A DNA stretch of 64,000 nt from Parabacteroides sp. FAFU027 (GTDB taxonomy: Bacteria; Bacteroidota; Bacteroidia; Bacteroidales; UBA7332), in NCBI RefSeq assembly GCF_022808675.1, contig NZ_JAKZKV010000001.1, positions 434,001-498,000 of the forward strand. Reading direction: 5' to 3'. The notes beneath the pieces were generated by a model that was given only the letters and a program-made list of their open reading frames with translations, ran no database searches and was not told the origin of the DNA. This document shows, piece after piece, positions 36,641 through 45,378 of the stretch. Position 1 is the first letter of the stretch; every line of letters begins with the position of its first letter. The position numbers were made by a program, and so were the translations under genes.

Positions 36641-37489
36641 ATGGCTACAAGATTGAAAATTCTGAAAGTTTCGAAGACCAGTCTCGTCCTGCTTACCATT
36701 AGCGTTTTGGTTATTTCTTTCTTGTTCTGGAAGTTCTATACAAAAGGCGAAGGTCAAAAAAGAGATTTTGCAGAAATCAAAAAGTCTGGAGTCATCCGTA
36801 TAGCCACTGAATACAACTCGGTAGGTTATTTTGTTTCTGGCGATTCCATTAAAGGATTTGAATACGAACTTGCATTACTCTTGGGAAAACGCTTCGGAAT
36901 AAAAGTGGAGGTAATCCCGCAAATGAATTTTGAGGAGAGCATGAAAGGACTCAATGAAAAATCAATTGACATTGTAGCCCGACCAATCACCATTACCACC
37001 CAACTTCGCAACCAGTATCGTTTCACCCAACCCATCCTGCTCAATAAACAGGTACTGGTACAACGTAAACCGGATTTCGGTAAAACATCAGTATTTATAC
37101 GAAATCAGATAGAACTGGCAAAGAAAACATTATACGTCCATAAGAACTCCCCCGTTTTGTTACGCATCCGTAATCTTTCAAACGAAATCGGAGACACCAT
37201 TTACACAAAAGAAGATGAGAAATATGGCGATGAACAACTCATTGCGATGGTTTCGGGCGGAGAGATTGATTATGCCGTTTGTGACGAATCTATCGCCAGA
37301 CAGCTTCAGTCGAAATACCCCGGTCTGGACTTTGACACTGATATCAGCTTTACGCAGCTTCAGGCTTGGATGGTTCGTAAAGAAAGCAAAGTCCTGCTGG
37401 ACAGCCTGAATGTGTGGCTGAAAGAATTAAAGAAATCGGAGGAATACAACACGATCCACAAAAAGTATTTTGGAACTGGAAAGAAATAG
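36641..37489 (+). CDS. Membrane-anchored periplasmic solute-binding protein (SBP_bac_3-like)
   Basis: The 282-aa protein has an N-terminal membrane helix (about 13-32) followed by a family 3 solute-binding fold: SGVIRIATEYNSVGYFVSGD, GFEYELALLLGKRFGIKVEV and KSIDIVARPITIT. This is the substrate-binding part of MltF-type proteins but without a lytic transglycosylase domain. No ABC transporter permease or ATPase is adjacent. It is probably cotranscribed with the porin gene 15 bp upstream; a role as a periplasmic sensor or binding protein is inferred. Confidence 0.8.
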   Translation: MATRLKILKVSKTSLVLLTISVLVISFLFWKFYTKGEGQKRDFAEIKKSGVIRIATEYNSVGYFVSGDSIKGFEYELALLLGKRFGIKVEVIPQMNFEESMKGLNEKSIDIVARPITITTQLRNQYRFTQPILLNKQVLVQRKPDFGKTSVFIRNQIELAKKTLYVHKNSPVLLRIRNLSNEIGDTIYTKEDEKYGDEQLIAMVSGGEIDYAVCDESIARQLQSKYPGLDFDTDISFTQLQAWMVRKESKVLLDSLNVWLKELKKSEEYNTIHKKYFGTGKK

Positions 37490-37510
37490 AGTATCGAATT
37501 GCCAAATAAC

Positions 37511-37554
37511 AAAATCTCCTGCAATAAAATTCATCATTGCAGGAGATTTTTATT
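37511..37554. terminator. Bidirectional terminator
   Basis: AAAATCTCCTGCAAT and ATTGCAGGAGATTTT form a perfect 15-bp stem with a 10-nt loop and T-runs on both strands. It separates the converging solute-binding protein and phosphoglucosamine mutase genes. Confidence 0.9.
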
Positions 37555-37571
37555 TTAGTAGAAAGGCGGAA

Positions 37572-38960
37572 TTACTTCGCCAGTTCCTTAATCACCGACA
37601 TAATATCTGCGGCAAGAGCTCCAGCCAATTCCATAGTAGATGCCTCTGCATAGATCCGCACAATAGGCTCTGTATTTGATTTGCGCAGGTGAACCCATTT
37701 CTCAGGGAAGTCGATTTTCACTCCGTCAATAGTATTGACATCGTATTGCGCGTATTTGTTTTTCACCTCTTCCAGAATAGCATCCACATTGATTTCCGGA
37801 GTCAGTTCTACTTTTTGTTTAGCTATGAAGTAGGGAGGATATCCTGCACGCATTGCACTTACAGTTTTGCCCGTTTTTGCCAAATGAGTCAGGAACAATG
37901 CAATACCCACCAACGCGTCGCGACCGTAATGGCTGGCCGGATAGATTACGCCACCATTACCTTCACCACCGATTACCGCGCCAATAGCCTTCATCTTTTC
38001 AACCACATTCACCTCTCCTACCGCTGCAGCCTGATATTCCTGGCCATAACCGCGGGTTACATCGCGAAGAGCACGGGTAGAACTTAGATTAGAAACGGTA
38101 TTACCCGGAGTTTTAGAAAGTACGTAATCAGCAACAGCAACGAGTGTGTACTCTTCACCGAACATCTCTCCGTTTTCACAGATAATTGCCAGACGATCCA
38201 CATCAGGGTCAACCACAAAACCAACATCGGCTTTACCCTGCTTCATTACAGACGAAATCTCAGTCAAATGTTCAGGCAGTGGTTCAGGATTGTGAGGGAA
38301 TTGTCCGTTAGGTTCGCAGTAAAGTTTCTCAACCTGTTTTACGCCCAAAGCTTCAAGCAGTTCCGGAATCGCAACGCCACCTACTGAATTTACGCAGTCA
38401 ATTGCCACGCGGAATTTAGCATTGCGGATAGCTTCTACATCTACCAAATCAAGTGCTAAAACGCTTTCAATGTGTTTTTGGGTATAGGAAAAGTCTTCGG
38501 TAACTTTCCCCAAATCATCCACCTGAGCGAATGAGAAAGATTCGTCTTCAGCAATTTTCAGAATAGTCTGACCCTCCGCTGCATTGAGGAATTCGCCTTT
38601 ATAGTTAAGCAATTTCAGTGCATTCCACTGTTTAGGATTGTGGCTTGCTGTGAGGATAATACCACCGCAGGCTTTGGCCATGGTTACGGCAAGTTCGGTG
38701 GTCGGAGTGGTAGCCAGTCCGATGTTCAACACATCAAAACCCATACCCGATAACGTACCTACCACGATTTGATTAACCATCTCACCGGAGATACGGGCGT
38801 CACGACCGACTACAATCGTTTTACTTTCGCCCTTATAGCTACCTTTAATGAAAGTTGCATACGCTGCGGTAAACTTCACGATATCAAGGGGATTAAGCCC
38901 TTCACCCGGCACTCCGCCGATAGTTCCGCGAATACCTGAAATTGATTTGATAAGTGTCAT
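37572..38960 (-). CDS. glmM: Phosphoglucosamine mutase (alpha-D-phosphohexomutase family)
   Basis: The 462-aa enzyme probably converts glucosamine-6-phosphate to glucosamine-1-phosphate for peptidoglycan and lipopolysaccharide. It starts TLIKSISGIRGTIGG, has the phosphoserine loop TASHNP (serine 106), the metal site DPDVDRL (251-257), the sugar loop GEGNGGVIYP and the phosphate loop RKSNTEPIVRIY. All four active-site regions are intact. The family also includes phosphomannomutases, so the sugar specificity is the uncertain part. Confidence 0.85.
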   Translation of the reverse strand: MTLIKSISGIRGTIGGVPGEGLNPLDIVKFTAAYATFIKGSYKGESKTIVVGRDARISGEMVNQIVVGTLSGMGFDVLNIGLATTPTTELAVTMAKACGGIILTASHNPKQWNALKLLNYKGEFLNAAEGQTILKIAEDESFSFAQVDDLGKVTEDFSYTQKHIESVLALDLVDVEAIRNAKFRVAIDCVNSVGGVAIPELLEALGVKQVEKLYCEPNGQFPHNPEPLPEHLTEISSVMKQGKADVGFVVDPDVDRLAIICENGEMFGEEYTLVAVADYVLSKTPGNTVSNLSSTRALRDVTRGYGQEYQAAAVGEVNVVEKMKAIGAVIGGEGNGGVIYPASHYGRDALVGIALFLTHLAKTGKTVSAMRAGYPPYFIAKQKVELTPEINVDAILEEVKNKYAQYDVNTIDGVKIDFPEKWVHLRKSNTEPIVRIYAEASTMELAGALAADIMSVIKELAK

Positions 38961-38985
38961 CTTAGTTTGTGTTTGAATTAGACGG

Positions 38986-38993
38986 CAAAATTA
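38986..38993 (-). promoter_or_regulatory. -7 box of the phosphoglucosamine mutase gene
   Basis: The minus strand reads TAATTTTG, matching TAnnTTTG, 25 bp before the ATG. No well-spaced -33 TTTG was found. Confidence 0.4.
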
Positions 38994-39007
38994 TAAATTT
39001 CCACAAC

Positions 39008-39042
39008 AAAAAAGGCATAAGCGGGATGCTTATGCCTTTTTT
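39008..39042 (-). terminator. Terminator of the DUF4827 gene
   Basis: AAAAAAGGCATAAGC and GCTTATGCCTTTTTT make a perfect 15-bp stem around GGGAT, 15 bp after the stop of the minus-strand lipoprotein gene. Confidence 0.9.
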
Positions 39043-39057
39043 CTGTGATTACAATTA

Positions 39058-39633
39058 TCAATAAAACTGATAAGTATAGTACGGATAATAAATTGTCTCC
39101 ACTTTGGACTGTAAATCGGTATAACTGATTTTAGCCGGGATAATGATTTTAATTTTCGCACCGTTACCCAGAAACTCCAGAGGTTTCTGAATCGCCTCGC
39201 AGGTAGCATTTACATTCAACCCGCCTACGCTTTTATTTACAAAGTAAGTGGTAGAACTACCGTAATAATACTTAAGAGGCTGGTCGTTTTGATTATTTGA
39301 ATACACGGTAGTATCAGCATTAGTCAGTATTCTTCCGAACTTAAAGCGGGAAAGAATCTCACGACTGTTTTTAGCAGCCATATCCGTCGTATCCCCTCTG
39401 CTGATAATGGCAATATAGGCCCCATTATCCATTTTCATAAACTTTTTAGTCTTTGGATTATACAGGGTGTCTTTATTAAAAGGAATAATTTGATACCCGC
39501 TATCGGCCAATAACTGAGCGATATTATCTTTCTCTTCCTGCAATAGTTCCGCATAGGTTTTCGAACTGCTACAAGAGGTAATTACAGTAGCCAGAATCAA
39601 TATAAAGCTAAAAAACAATAAGAATTTTCTCAT
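39058..39633 (-). CDS. DUF4827 family lipoprotein
   Basis: The 191-aa protein has a lipoprotein signal with the lipobox VITSCSSS (cysteine at about residue 21), so it is exported and lipidated. The mature part (SSKTYAELLQEEKDNIAQLL, GYQIIPFNKD, FKFGRILTNADT) resembles DUF4827 proteins of Bacteroidota, whose fold recalls FKBP-type peptidyl-prolyl isomerases. The function is not known. It has its own promoter and terminator. Confidence 0.78.
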   Translation of the reverse strand: MRKFLLFFSFILILATVITSCSSSKTYAELLQEEKDNIAQLLADSGYQIIPFNKDTLYNPKTKKFMKMDNGAYIAIISRGDTTDMAAKNSREILSRFKFGRILTNADTTVYSNNQNDQPLKYYYGSSTTYFVNKSVGGLNVNATCEAIQKPLEFLGNGAKIKIIIPAKISYTDLQSKVETIYYPYYTYQFY

Positions 39634-39652
39634 ATCATTGTATTTGGTGCGC

Positions 39653-39682
39653 CAAAGTTAGAGAAAGAAGTCAAGACGCAAA
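39653..39682 (-). promoter_or_regulatory. Promoter of the DUF4827 gene
   Basis: On the minus strand TTTG (39682-39679) and TAACTTTG (39660-39653) are 18 bp apart, close to the Bacteroidota consensus. The expected start site leaves a leader of about 15 nt. Confidence 0.55.
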
Positions 39683-39751
39683 CCTTAAAAACGTTAAATT
39701 CAATCTCCGGTTGTTGTTGAATCAGTCAACGGTCGATTCCTCAACTGAAAA

Positions 39752-40783
39752 TCACTGCGGAACGGCTGTTGCCACGTACCGGGGTATCACTTTTTCGAAC
39801 AATGCAACAGCCTCGTTGATGGTACCGTAAAATTCGCCCCCGGCTGCGTTGGTATGCCCGCCACCACTAAAGTAGTCGCTGGCGATACGATTGACCGCAA
39901 AGCTACCCTTGCTACGGAACGAAATCTTGATCTTCTGGTCATCTTCCCGGAAAAAGACCGAACAACGGATACCGCTAATCGACAGCGGCATGTTTACGAA
40001 ACCTTCGGTATCTCCCGATTGGTGGTTGAAGCGTTTCAGCTCCTCTTTTGAAAGGGTAATTACCGCCGTTTGATATTCGGGATAAATGCGGAGTTTTTCA
40101 GAAAGGGCAAATCCCATCAGCTTCATACGGTCAACTGAATTAGTGTGAAAGATTTTCTGGTAAACCAAATCCTTCTTCACCCCTTTATTAATCAATGCAG
40201 CTATGATCGTATAAATTTCGGGGCTTTCGGAGTTATAGGTAAATGCACCGGTATCGGTCATCATAGCCACATAAATGGCTTCAGCGCAGGCGTGATTGAT
40301 CAGTTCAAATTCGCCCATGCGGCAGATCAGACGGAATACCAGTTCCCCGGTAGAGCAGATTTGCGGATAGGAAATGGTCACATCACAGAAATCCTCCGGA
40401 TAAGGGTGGTGGTCAACCATTACTTTCCTGGCTTTTGATTTGACCAACGCCGGCTCGATGCAATCTGCACGTTTGCGGGCATTGAAGTCAAGACAGAACA
40501 CCAGGTCAGCATCAGCCATCAGCTCTTCGGCAAACTCCGGATATTTTTCATAGACCACAATATCTTTCGCGCCATCCATCCATTTCAGGAACTGGGGCAT
40601 ATCATTGGGAATAATCACCGAAACCTGCTTATCCAGTTCATTCAGGAAATGAAAAAGGCCCAGCGTAGAGCCAATAGCATCTCCATCGGGTGATAAGTGG
40701 GTCAGGATAACTATCTTATCGTTCTTCTCGATCAGCTTTCTGACCTGTTGAATCTTCTCTTCGGCGATTACTTTTGAAATCAT
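39752..40783 (-). CDS. DHH/DHHA1 phosphoesterase, NrnA-like
   Basis: The 343-aa protein has the DHH-family motifs LTHLSPDGDAIGS (28-39), VFCLDFN, MVDHHPYP and, in the DHHA1 domain, GGGHTNAAGG near residue 310. This is the layout of NrnA-type oligoribonucleases that degrade nano-RNA and 3'-phosphoadenosine 5'-phosphate, or GdpP-like cyclic dinucleotide phosphodiesterases lacking sensor domains. All metal ligands seem intact. It is a single-gene unit with its own -7 box. Confidence 0.88.
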   Translation of the reverse strand: MISKVIAEEKIQQVRKLIEKNDKIVILTHLSPDGDAIGSTLGLFHFLNELDKQVSVIIPNDMPQFLKWMDGAKDIVVYEKYPEFAEELMADADLVFCLDFNARKRADCIEPALVKSKARKVMVDHHPYPEDFCDVTISYPQICSTGELVFRLICRMGEFELINHACAEAIYVAMMTDTGAFTYNSESPEIYTIIAALINKGVKKDLVYQKIFHTNSVDRMKLMGFALSEKLRIYPEYQTAVITLSKEELKRFNHQSGDTEGFVNMPLSISGIRCSVFFREDDQKIKISFRSKGSFAVNRIASDYFSGGGHTNAAGGEFYGTINEAVALFEKVIPRYVATAVPQ

Positions 40784-40809
40784 ATTTTCTTTAAATAATT
40801 TACAGGGAG

Positions 40810-40817
40810 CAAAAGTA
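40810..40817 (-). promoter_or_regulatory. -7 box of the NrnA-like gene
   Basis: The minus strand reads TACTTTTG (matches TAnnTTTG), 26 bp before the ATG. Confidence 0.45.
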
Positions 40818-40922
40818 CAAAATAATCAGCGACCCGAGAACAGCAAAACTGCAATTACCCGGCTCCGTAGGGCTTAATAAGTCAAAAAAGGTGATGATTT
40901 CTCCAATCACATATCTTTTGCC

Positions 40923-40930
40923 TAACTTTG
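40923..40930 (+). promoter_or_regulatory. -7 box of the EamA transporter gene
   Basis: TAACTTTG matches TAnnTTTG, about 52 bp before the ATG; a TTTC at 40898-40901 is 21 bp upstream and may be a weak -33 element. Confidence 0.45.
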
Positions 40931-40982
40931 CGTCCCGGATCTCTATTTATATCAATTCCACATAAAACCACTTTAAATAAGC

Positions 40983-41852
40983 ATGCAAACTATAAATACA
41001 CATCACCGCTGGAAACATTATCTGCTCCTTCTGGCCGGCATCCTCTGCATCTCCTGGTCGGCTATTTTGGTTAAGCTGGCCGGCATCAGCGGTTTGTCAT
41101 CAGGTTTCTACCGGATGTTTATCGGTACGCTGGGCGTCATTCCCTTCTGGCTCTACTACAGGAAACCGATTACCGACTGGCGCGGAGTGCGCGTCGCAAT
41201 GCTTTGCGGCACCTTTTTCGCCATTGACATCGCACTCTGGAACAGCTCGATTATGCTTTCCAAAGCGGCCATTTCTACACTACTGGCTAATCTGGCGCCG
41301 GTGTGGGTGGGTGTCGGAGCCATTTTAATTTTAAAAGAAAAGCCCGGACGCATCTTCTGGACAGGCACCGCCATCTCACTGCTGGGCGTTAGCATTATCA
41401 TCGGCATCGACCAGATTGCGTCCTCAAAGCTCAATCTGGGCAATACGCTCGCCATCATCGCCAGCATGTTTTACGGAGCCTACCTGCTGATTGCCCGCAA
41501 AGGCCGCGTCAATCTTGATACGATTTCGTTCACCACCATTTCGATGGCGAGCAGTTCGGTGGTGCTGGGACTGATTTGTCTCTTCTCCTCTACTCCGCTT
41601 TGGGGATTTTCCACTCAAACGTGGCTTTCACTGGCAGCCCTGGGATTGGTGCCACAACTACTCGGCTGGCTGGCCATTAATTACGCCCTCGGCCATATCA
41701 AACAGACAGTAGCATCGGTAAGTCTGCTTAGCCAATCGGTCTTTACGGCTCTATTTTCAGTACCGATACTGGGGGAATATCTTACTGTAAGGGAAATTGG
41801 CGGTGCGGCAGTCGTACTTTCCGGCATTTATCTGGTTAATCGTAAGAAATAA
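40983..41852 (+). CDS. EamA family (DMT superfamily) transporter
   Basis: The 289-aa protein has ten hydrophobic helices arranged as two EamA repeats. The first begins LAGILCISWSAILVKLAGIS and ends in LLGVSIIIGID; the second starts LNLGNTLAIIASMFYGAYL and ends SVFTALFSVPILGEYLTVRE, the usual closing motif. Such carriers export or import metabolites; the substrate cannot be told. It stands alone between a divergent DHH gene and glgB. Confidence 0.88.
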   Translation: MQTINTHHRWKHYLLLLAGILCISWSAILVKLAGISGLSSGFYRMFIGTLGVIPFWLYYRKPITDWRGVRVAMLCGTFFAIDIALWNSSIMLSKAAISTLLANLAPVWVGVGAILILKEKPGRIFWTGTAISLLGVSIIIGIDQIASSKLNLGNTLAIIASMFYGAYLLIARKGRVNLDTISFTTISMASSSVVLGLICLFSSTPLWGFSTQTWLSLAALGLVPQLLGWLAINYALGHIKQTVASVSLLSQSVFTALFSVPILGEYLTVREIGGAAVVLSGIYLVNRKK

Positions 41853-41948
41853 CCCGGTGATTGTTTACTAAAACGTCATTTTCAGGATAAAAATCAATCA
41901 AAAGAACGACTCTTCTAATCCAAATCTATCTTAGGTAAAATATTTGCT

Positions 41949-41956
41949 TAATTTTG
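41949..41956 (+). promoter_or_regulatory. -7 box of glgB
   Basis: TAATTTTG matches TAnnTTTG and lies about 90 bp before the chosen glgB start, inside an open frame that could be read from a TTG at 41944. Its position argues that this upstream extension is not translated. Confidence 0.45.
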
Positions 41957-42045
41957 TGATGCTGTTTTGTGCCTTTCAGGGCCGGAACAGCATCTCTTAT
42001 TTTCTGCATTGTCATAACACACCTCTACTGATAAAACTTATTCAA

Positions 42046-44058
42046 ATGGAATTACTTAAACTAATCCAGAATGACCCCTGGCTGGAGCCTTTTACCGAAG
42101 CCATTACAGGCCGTCATGAAAACTACAAAAACAAAGCGTTGCAACTGACCGGCAATGGGACAATGTCACTGTCCGAATTTGCCTCAGGTCACCACTGGTT
42201 CGGTCTTCACCGCACGAATGACGGTTGGGTTTTGCGTGAATGGGCGCCCAATGCCACGGACATCTATATCGTCGGCGACTTCAACGGCTGGCAGGAACTC
42301 GAAGAATACCGTCTGCACCGTATCGACCACGGAGGCTGGGAGATCCACCTACCGGCCGACCTACTCCATCACGAAGACATTTACAAACTGCGCGTCCATT
42401 GGGACGGTGGTTGCGGTGAACGCATCCCGGCGTGGGCCAACCGCGTGATTCAGGATGAGCAAACGCACATCTTCAGCGCACAGGTGTGGTGTCCGGAGCA
42501 GCCTTACCAATTTTCGATTGACCAATTTACCCCCAATACCGATCCGTTGTTGATTTACGAATGCCACATCGGCATGGCGCAGCAAGAGGATAAGGTGGGA
42601 ACCTATAACGAATTCCACGAAAATGTCCTTCCCCGTGTAGCCAAAGCCGGCTACAATTGCATCCAGATCATGGCCATCCAGGAGCATCCTTACTACGGAT
42701 CGTTTGGCTACCACGTGTCGAGCTTCTTTGCCGCTTCTTCCCGCTTCGGTACGCCTGACGAGCTGAAAGCGTTGATCGACGAAGCGCACCGCCTGGGCAT
42801 CGCGGTGATTATGGATATCGTCCATTCTCACGCCGTGAAAAATGAGGTAGAAGGTCTCGGTCGTTTCGATGGTTCGTATGACCAGTACTTCTACGGCGAC
42901 CACAAGCGCGAGCATCCGGCGTGGGATTCGCTTTGTTTCGATTACGGCAAAAACGAGGTGGTGCACTTCCTCCTCTCCAACTGCAAATACTGGCTGGAAG
43001 AATATAAGTTCGACGGCTATCGCTTCGACGGTGTGACCTCGATGCTCTACTACTCGCACGGACTGGGCGAATCGTTTGGCGGCTACGGCGACTACTACAA
43101 CGGTCATCAAGACGACAACGCCATCTGCTACCTCACGCTTGCAAACAAACTGATACACGAAGTAAACCCGAATGCCATCACCATCGCCGAAGAGGTGAGC
43201 GGTATGCCGGGACTGGCTGCGAAAGTGGAAGACGGCGGCATCGGATTCGACTACCGCATGGCGATGGGTATCCCCGACTACTGGATCAAGATGATCAAGG
43301 AGAAAAAGGACGAGGACTGGCATCCGTCCTCCATCTGGTGGGAGCTGACCAACCGCCGCGCCGATGAAAAGACCATCAGCTATGCCGAGAGCCACGACCA
43401 GGCGCTTGTGGGCGACAAGACCATCATCTTCCGCCTGATCGATGCCGAGATGTACTGGCACATGTCGAAGGTGGTGCACACCACGCTGACGGTGGACCGC
43501 GGCATCGCGCTGCACAAGCTGATCCGCCTCGTGACGGCCTCGACCATCAACGGCGGCTACCTCAACTTTATGGGAAATGAGTTTGGCCACCCCGAGTGGA
43601 TCGACTTCCCCCGCGAGGGTAACGGCTGGTCGTGCAAACATGCTCGCCGCCAGTGGAACCTGCTCGATGACCACCTGCTCAAATACCACTACCTCGGCGA
43701 CTTTGACCGTGCAATGATCGAGACGCTCAAGGCGAAAAAAGATTTCCAAAAGACCGAGATCCTGAAGGTGTGGGACAACGACGGCGACCTGGTACTGGCT
43801 TACCGCCGCGAGGAGTTGCTATTTGTCTTCAACTTCCACCCGAGCAAATCCTTCACAGATTACGGATTCCTCGTGCCGGAGGGCAAATACGAGATCGTGC
43901 TCAACTCCGACTCGCACGCTTTCGGCGGTTTCAACCGTGTGGACAGTTCCGTACCGTACTTCACCCAATATGACCCGCTCTACCAACCGGAAGGCAAGGG
44001 TTGGCTGAAATTGTATCTGCCTACGAGGACGGCGGTGGTGCTGAAGAAGGTGGATTGA
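42046..44058 (+). CDS. glgB: 1,4-alpha-glucan branching enzyme (GH13)
   Basis: The 670-aa enzyme makes alpha-1,6 branches in glycogen. An N-terminal CBM48-like domain (WVLREWAPNATDIYIVGDFN) precedes the GH13 barrel with DIVHSH, GYRFDGVTSM (nucleophile D328), ITIAEEVSG (acid/base E382 or E383) and ESHDQ (D451), then a C-terminal beta domain. The domain order resembles eukaryote-type branching enzymes found in Bacteroidota rather than the enterobacterial form. The ATG at 42046 is used because a promoter box lies just upstream. The 3' half is clearly richer in GC at third positions than its neighbours. No other glycogen gene is in the window. Confidence 0.93.
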   Translation: MELLKLIQNDPWLEPFTEAITGRHENYKNKALQLTGNGTMSLSEFASGHHWFGLHRTNDGWVLREWAPNATDIYIVGDFNGWQELEEYRLHRIDHGGWEIHLPADLLHHEDIYKLRVHWDGGCGERIPAWANRVIQDEQTHIFSAQVWCPEQPYQFSIDQFTPNTDPLLIYECHIGMAQQEDKVGTYNEFHENVLPRVAKAGYNCIQIMAIQEHPYYGSFGYHVSSFFAASSRFGTPDELKALIDEAHRLGIAVIMDIVHSHAVKNEVEGLGRFDGSYDQYFYGDHKREHPAWDSLCFDYGKNEVVHFLLSNCKYWLEEYKFDGYRFDGVTSMLYYSHGLGESFGGYGDYYNGHQDDNAICYLTLANKLIHEVNPNAITIAEEVSGMPGLAAKVEDGGIGFDYRMAMGIPDYWIKMIKEKKDEDWHPSSIWWELTNRRADEKTISYAESHDQALVGDKTIIFRLIDAEMYWHMSKVVHTTLTVDRGIALHKLIRLVTASTINGGYLNFMGNEFGHPEWIDFPREGNGWSCKHARRQWNLLDDHLLKYHYLGDFDRAMIETLKAKKDFQKTEILKVWDNDGDLVLAYRREELLFVFNFHPSKSFTDYGFLVPEGKYEIVLNSDSHAFGGFNRVDSSVPYFTQYDPLYQPEGKGWLKLYLPTRTAVVLKKVD

Positions 44059-44089
44059 TTTTTATCTAAATAGTAAATCTGTATATATC

Positions 44090-44119
44090 GTAGAGACGCG
44101 CCATGAGGTGCGTCTCTAC
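44090..44119. repeat. GTAGAGACGC palindrome after glgB
   Basis: GTAGAGACGC pairs perfectly with GCGTCTCTAC around a 10-nt loop. Related sequences occur at 55226-55250, 55529-55553 and 59007-59038, so this is a dispersed REP-like palindrome. Here it could also act as the glgB terminator. Confidence 0.7.
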
Positions 44120-44351
44120 CCGTTTCTGAACCTACCCCTCCATTTATCCACAAATACAATAGAAATCGCCCCCTTGACCTAATCCATCAATAAAGAAATA
44201 AGTCGGCAGGTTATCCGATTGGGATCAGAATAAATTGCATGATTAACAAATCGAATCCAAATTATGCAATTCAATTATTTACAGGCAAAAACACGTGAAC
44301 ATCCGAAACATCCGTTGCGTTTATCATAGAAATCTCTTTAAATAGAATATT

Positions 44352-45083
44352 ATGGAACAAGTACAATTTTCTATGCCACGCATTGGCGATCCGGCGCCTG
44401 CATTCGAAGCACGCTCTACAGAAGGAAAAATCAAATTTCCGGAAGATTTTAAGGGGAAATGGGTAATCCTATTCAGCCATCCTGCCGATTTCACCCCGGT
44501 GTGCACCTCTGAATTTGTCGTGATTGCTTCGCAACTGAAAGATTTTGAAGAATTGAATTGCAAACTGATCGGACTCTCGGTGGACGGACTCTTCAGCCAC
44601 ATCGCCTGGCTGCGTACCATCAAGGAGAAGATCCACTACAAAGGCATTACCGAAACCGACTTTTCCTTCCCGCTGATCGAGGATGTGACCATGGCTGTTG
44701 CACAAAAATACGGCATGATGCAACCGGGCGAGAGTGACACCAAAACCGTCCGTGCGGTATTCATCATCGACCCCAACAGCAAGATCCGGACAATCGTCTA
44801 TTACCCTATGTCTGTCGGACGGAATATAGACGAAATCAAACGGGTACTGATCGCCCTCCAGGCCACGGATGCTCTGGGCATAGGCGCTCCGGCCAACTGG
44901 CAACCGGGCGACGATATGATCATGGCTCCGGCCGAATCCTGTGAAATTGCAGAGGTGAATATGGAATCTATCGACAAGGATTCATCGGCGAAATGCTTCG
45001 ACTGGTTCTTCTGCACCAAAGCCATTTCCAAAGAGTTTATCATGAAAACGATAAAAGAGTGGCATAAGATTGCCTACAAATAA
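44352..45083 (+). CDS. Peroxiredoxin, 1-Cys (Prx6-type)
   Basis: The 243-aa thiol peroxidase has HPADFTPVCTSEF with peroxidatic cysteine C51, DFSFPLIEDVTMAVAQKYG and RAVFIIDPNSKIRTIVYYP, followed by a long C-terminal domain as in Prx6-type enzymes (about 220-245 aa) rather than the shorter AhpC. Further cysteines occur near residues 197, 216 and 222, so a resolving cysteine may exist. It detoxifies hydrogen peroxide or organic peroxides in the cytosol. Its terminator is shared with the converging tRNA gene. Confidence 0.92.
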   Translation: MEQVQFSMPRIGDPAPAFEARSTEGKIKFPEDFKGKWVILFSHPADFTPVCTSEFVVIASQLKDFEELNCKLIGLSVDGLFSHIAWLRTIKEKIHYKGITETDFSFPLIEDVTMAVAQKYGMMQPGESDTKTVRAVFIIDPNSKIRTIVYYPMSVGRNIDEIKRVLIALQATDALGIGAPANWQPGDDMIMAPAESCEIAEVNMESIDKDSSAKCFDWFFCTKAISKEFIMKTIKEWHKIAYK

Positions 45084-45094
45084 CGACATAACGA

Positions 45095-45130
45095 AAAGAG
45101 CACTTACCGGATTCCGATAAGTGCTCTTTG
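45095..45130. terminator. Bidirectional terminator between peroxiredoxin and tRNA genes
   Basis: AAAGAGCACTTA and TAAGTGCTCTTT form a 12-bp stem around an 11-nt loop. It serves the peroxiredoxin gene on the plus strand and the first tRNA on the minus strand. Confidence 0.85.
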
Positions 45131-45134
45131 TTTG

Positions 45135-45208
45135 TAGCGCGACCCAGGATTGAACTGGGGACCTCATGATTATGAATCATGCGCTCTAACCAGCTGAGCT
45201 ATCGCGCC
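45135..45208 (-). tRNA. tRNA-Met(CAT), copy 1
   Basis: A 74-nt cloverleaf reads on the minus strand: acceptor GGCGCGA paired with TCGCGCT (closing G-T pair), D-arm GCTC/GAGC, anticodon stem CATGA/TCATG with loop TTCATAA (anticodon CAT), T-arm CCCAG/CTGGG with TTCAATC, discriminator A; CCA is not encoded. The first acceptor pair is not the C-A mismatch of initiator tRNA, so this is an elongator Met tRNA or, less likely, the tRNA-Ile whose CAT is modified by TilS. Confidence 0.92.
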
Positions 45209-45247
45209 ATCAATTCTTTTACAACTGAGAAATATTTAGTGAGAATT

Positions 45248-45284
45248 AAAAAGCACTTACAAGATTGATGGTAAGTGCTTTTTT
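45248..45284 (-). terminator. Terminator after tRNA copy 2
   Basis: AAAAAGCACTTAC and GTAAGTGCTTTTT pair perfectly around a 10-nt loop, 3 bp beyond the second tRNA. The stem shares the word GCACTTA with the terminator after the first tRNA, pointing to duplication of a tRNA-terminator unit. Confidence 0.85.
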
Positions 45285-45287
45285 GAG

Positions 45288-45361
45288 TAGCGCGACCCAG
45301 GATTGAACTGGGGACCTCATGATTATGAATCATGCGCTCTAACCAGCTGAGCTATCGCGCC
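45288..45361 (-). tRNA. tRNA-Met(CAT), copy 2
   Basis: Identical over all 74 nt to the tRNA at 45135-45208 and 153 bp from it. On the minus strand this is the promoter-proximal copy: a TACCTTTG box lies 18 bp upstream. A terminator sits between the two copies, so the distal copy depends on read-through or an unseen promoter. Confidence 0.92.
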
Positions 45362-45378
45362 TTTTCTCAATTGCGATG

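Noticed and set aside
41944-42045. N-terminal extension of the branching enzyme from a TTG start
   Set aside because: A -7 promoter box lies in the extension and the extra residues are not branching-enzyme-like.
42361-43749. A 462-codon open frame antisense to glgB
   Set aside because: It lies wholly inside the conserved glgB coding region, has no recognisable domains and is explained by high GC at third codon positions.
45135-45361. Assignment of the two CAT tRNAs as tRNA-Ile2 (TilS substrate) or initiator tRNA
   Set aside because: The acceptor stem lacks the initiator mismatch, and the TTCATAA loop fits elongator Met better, although Ile2 cannot be excluded without comparison.
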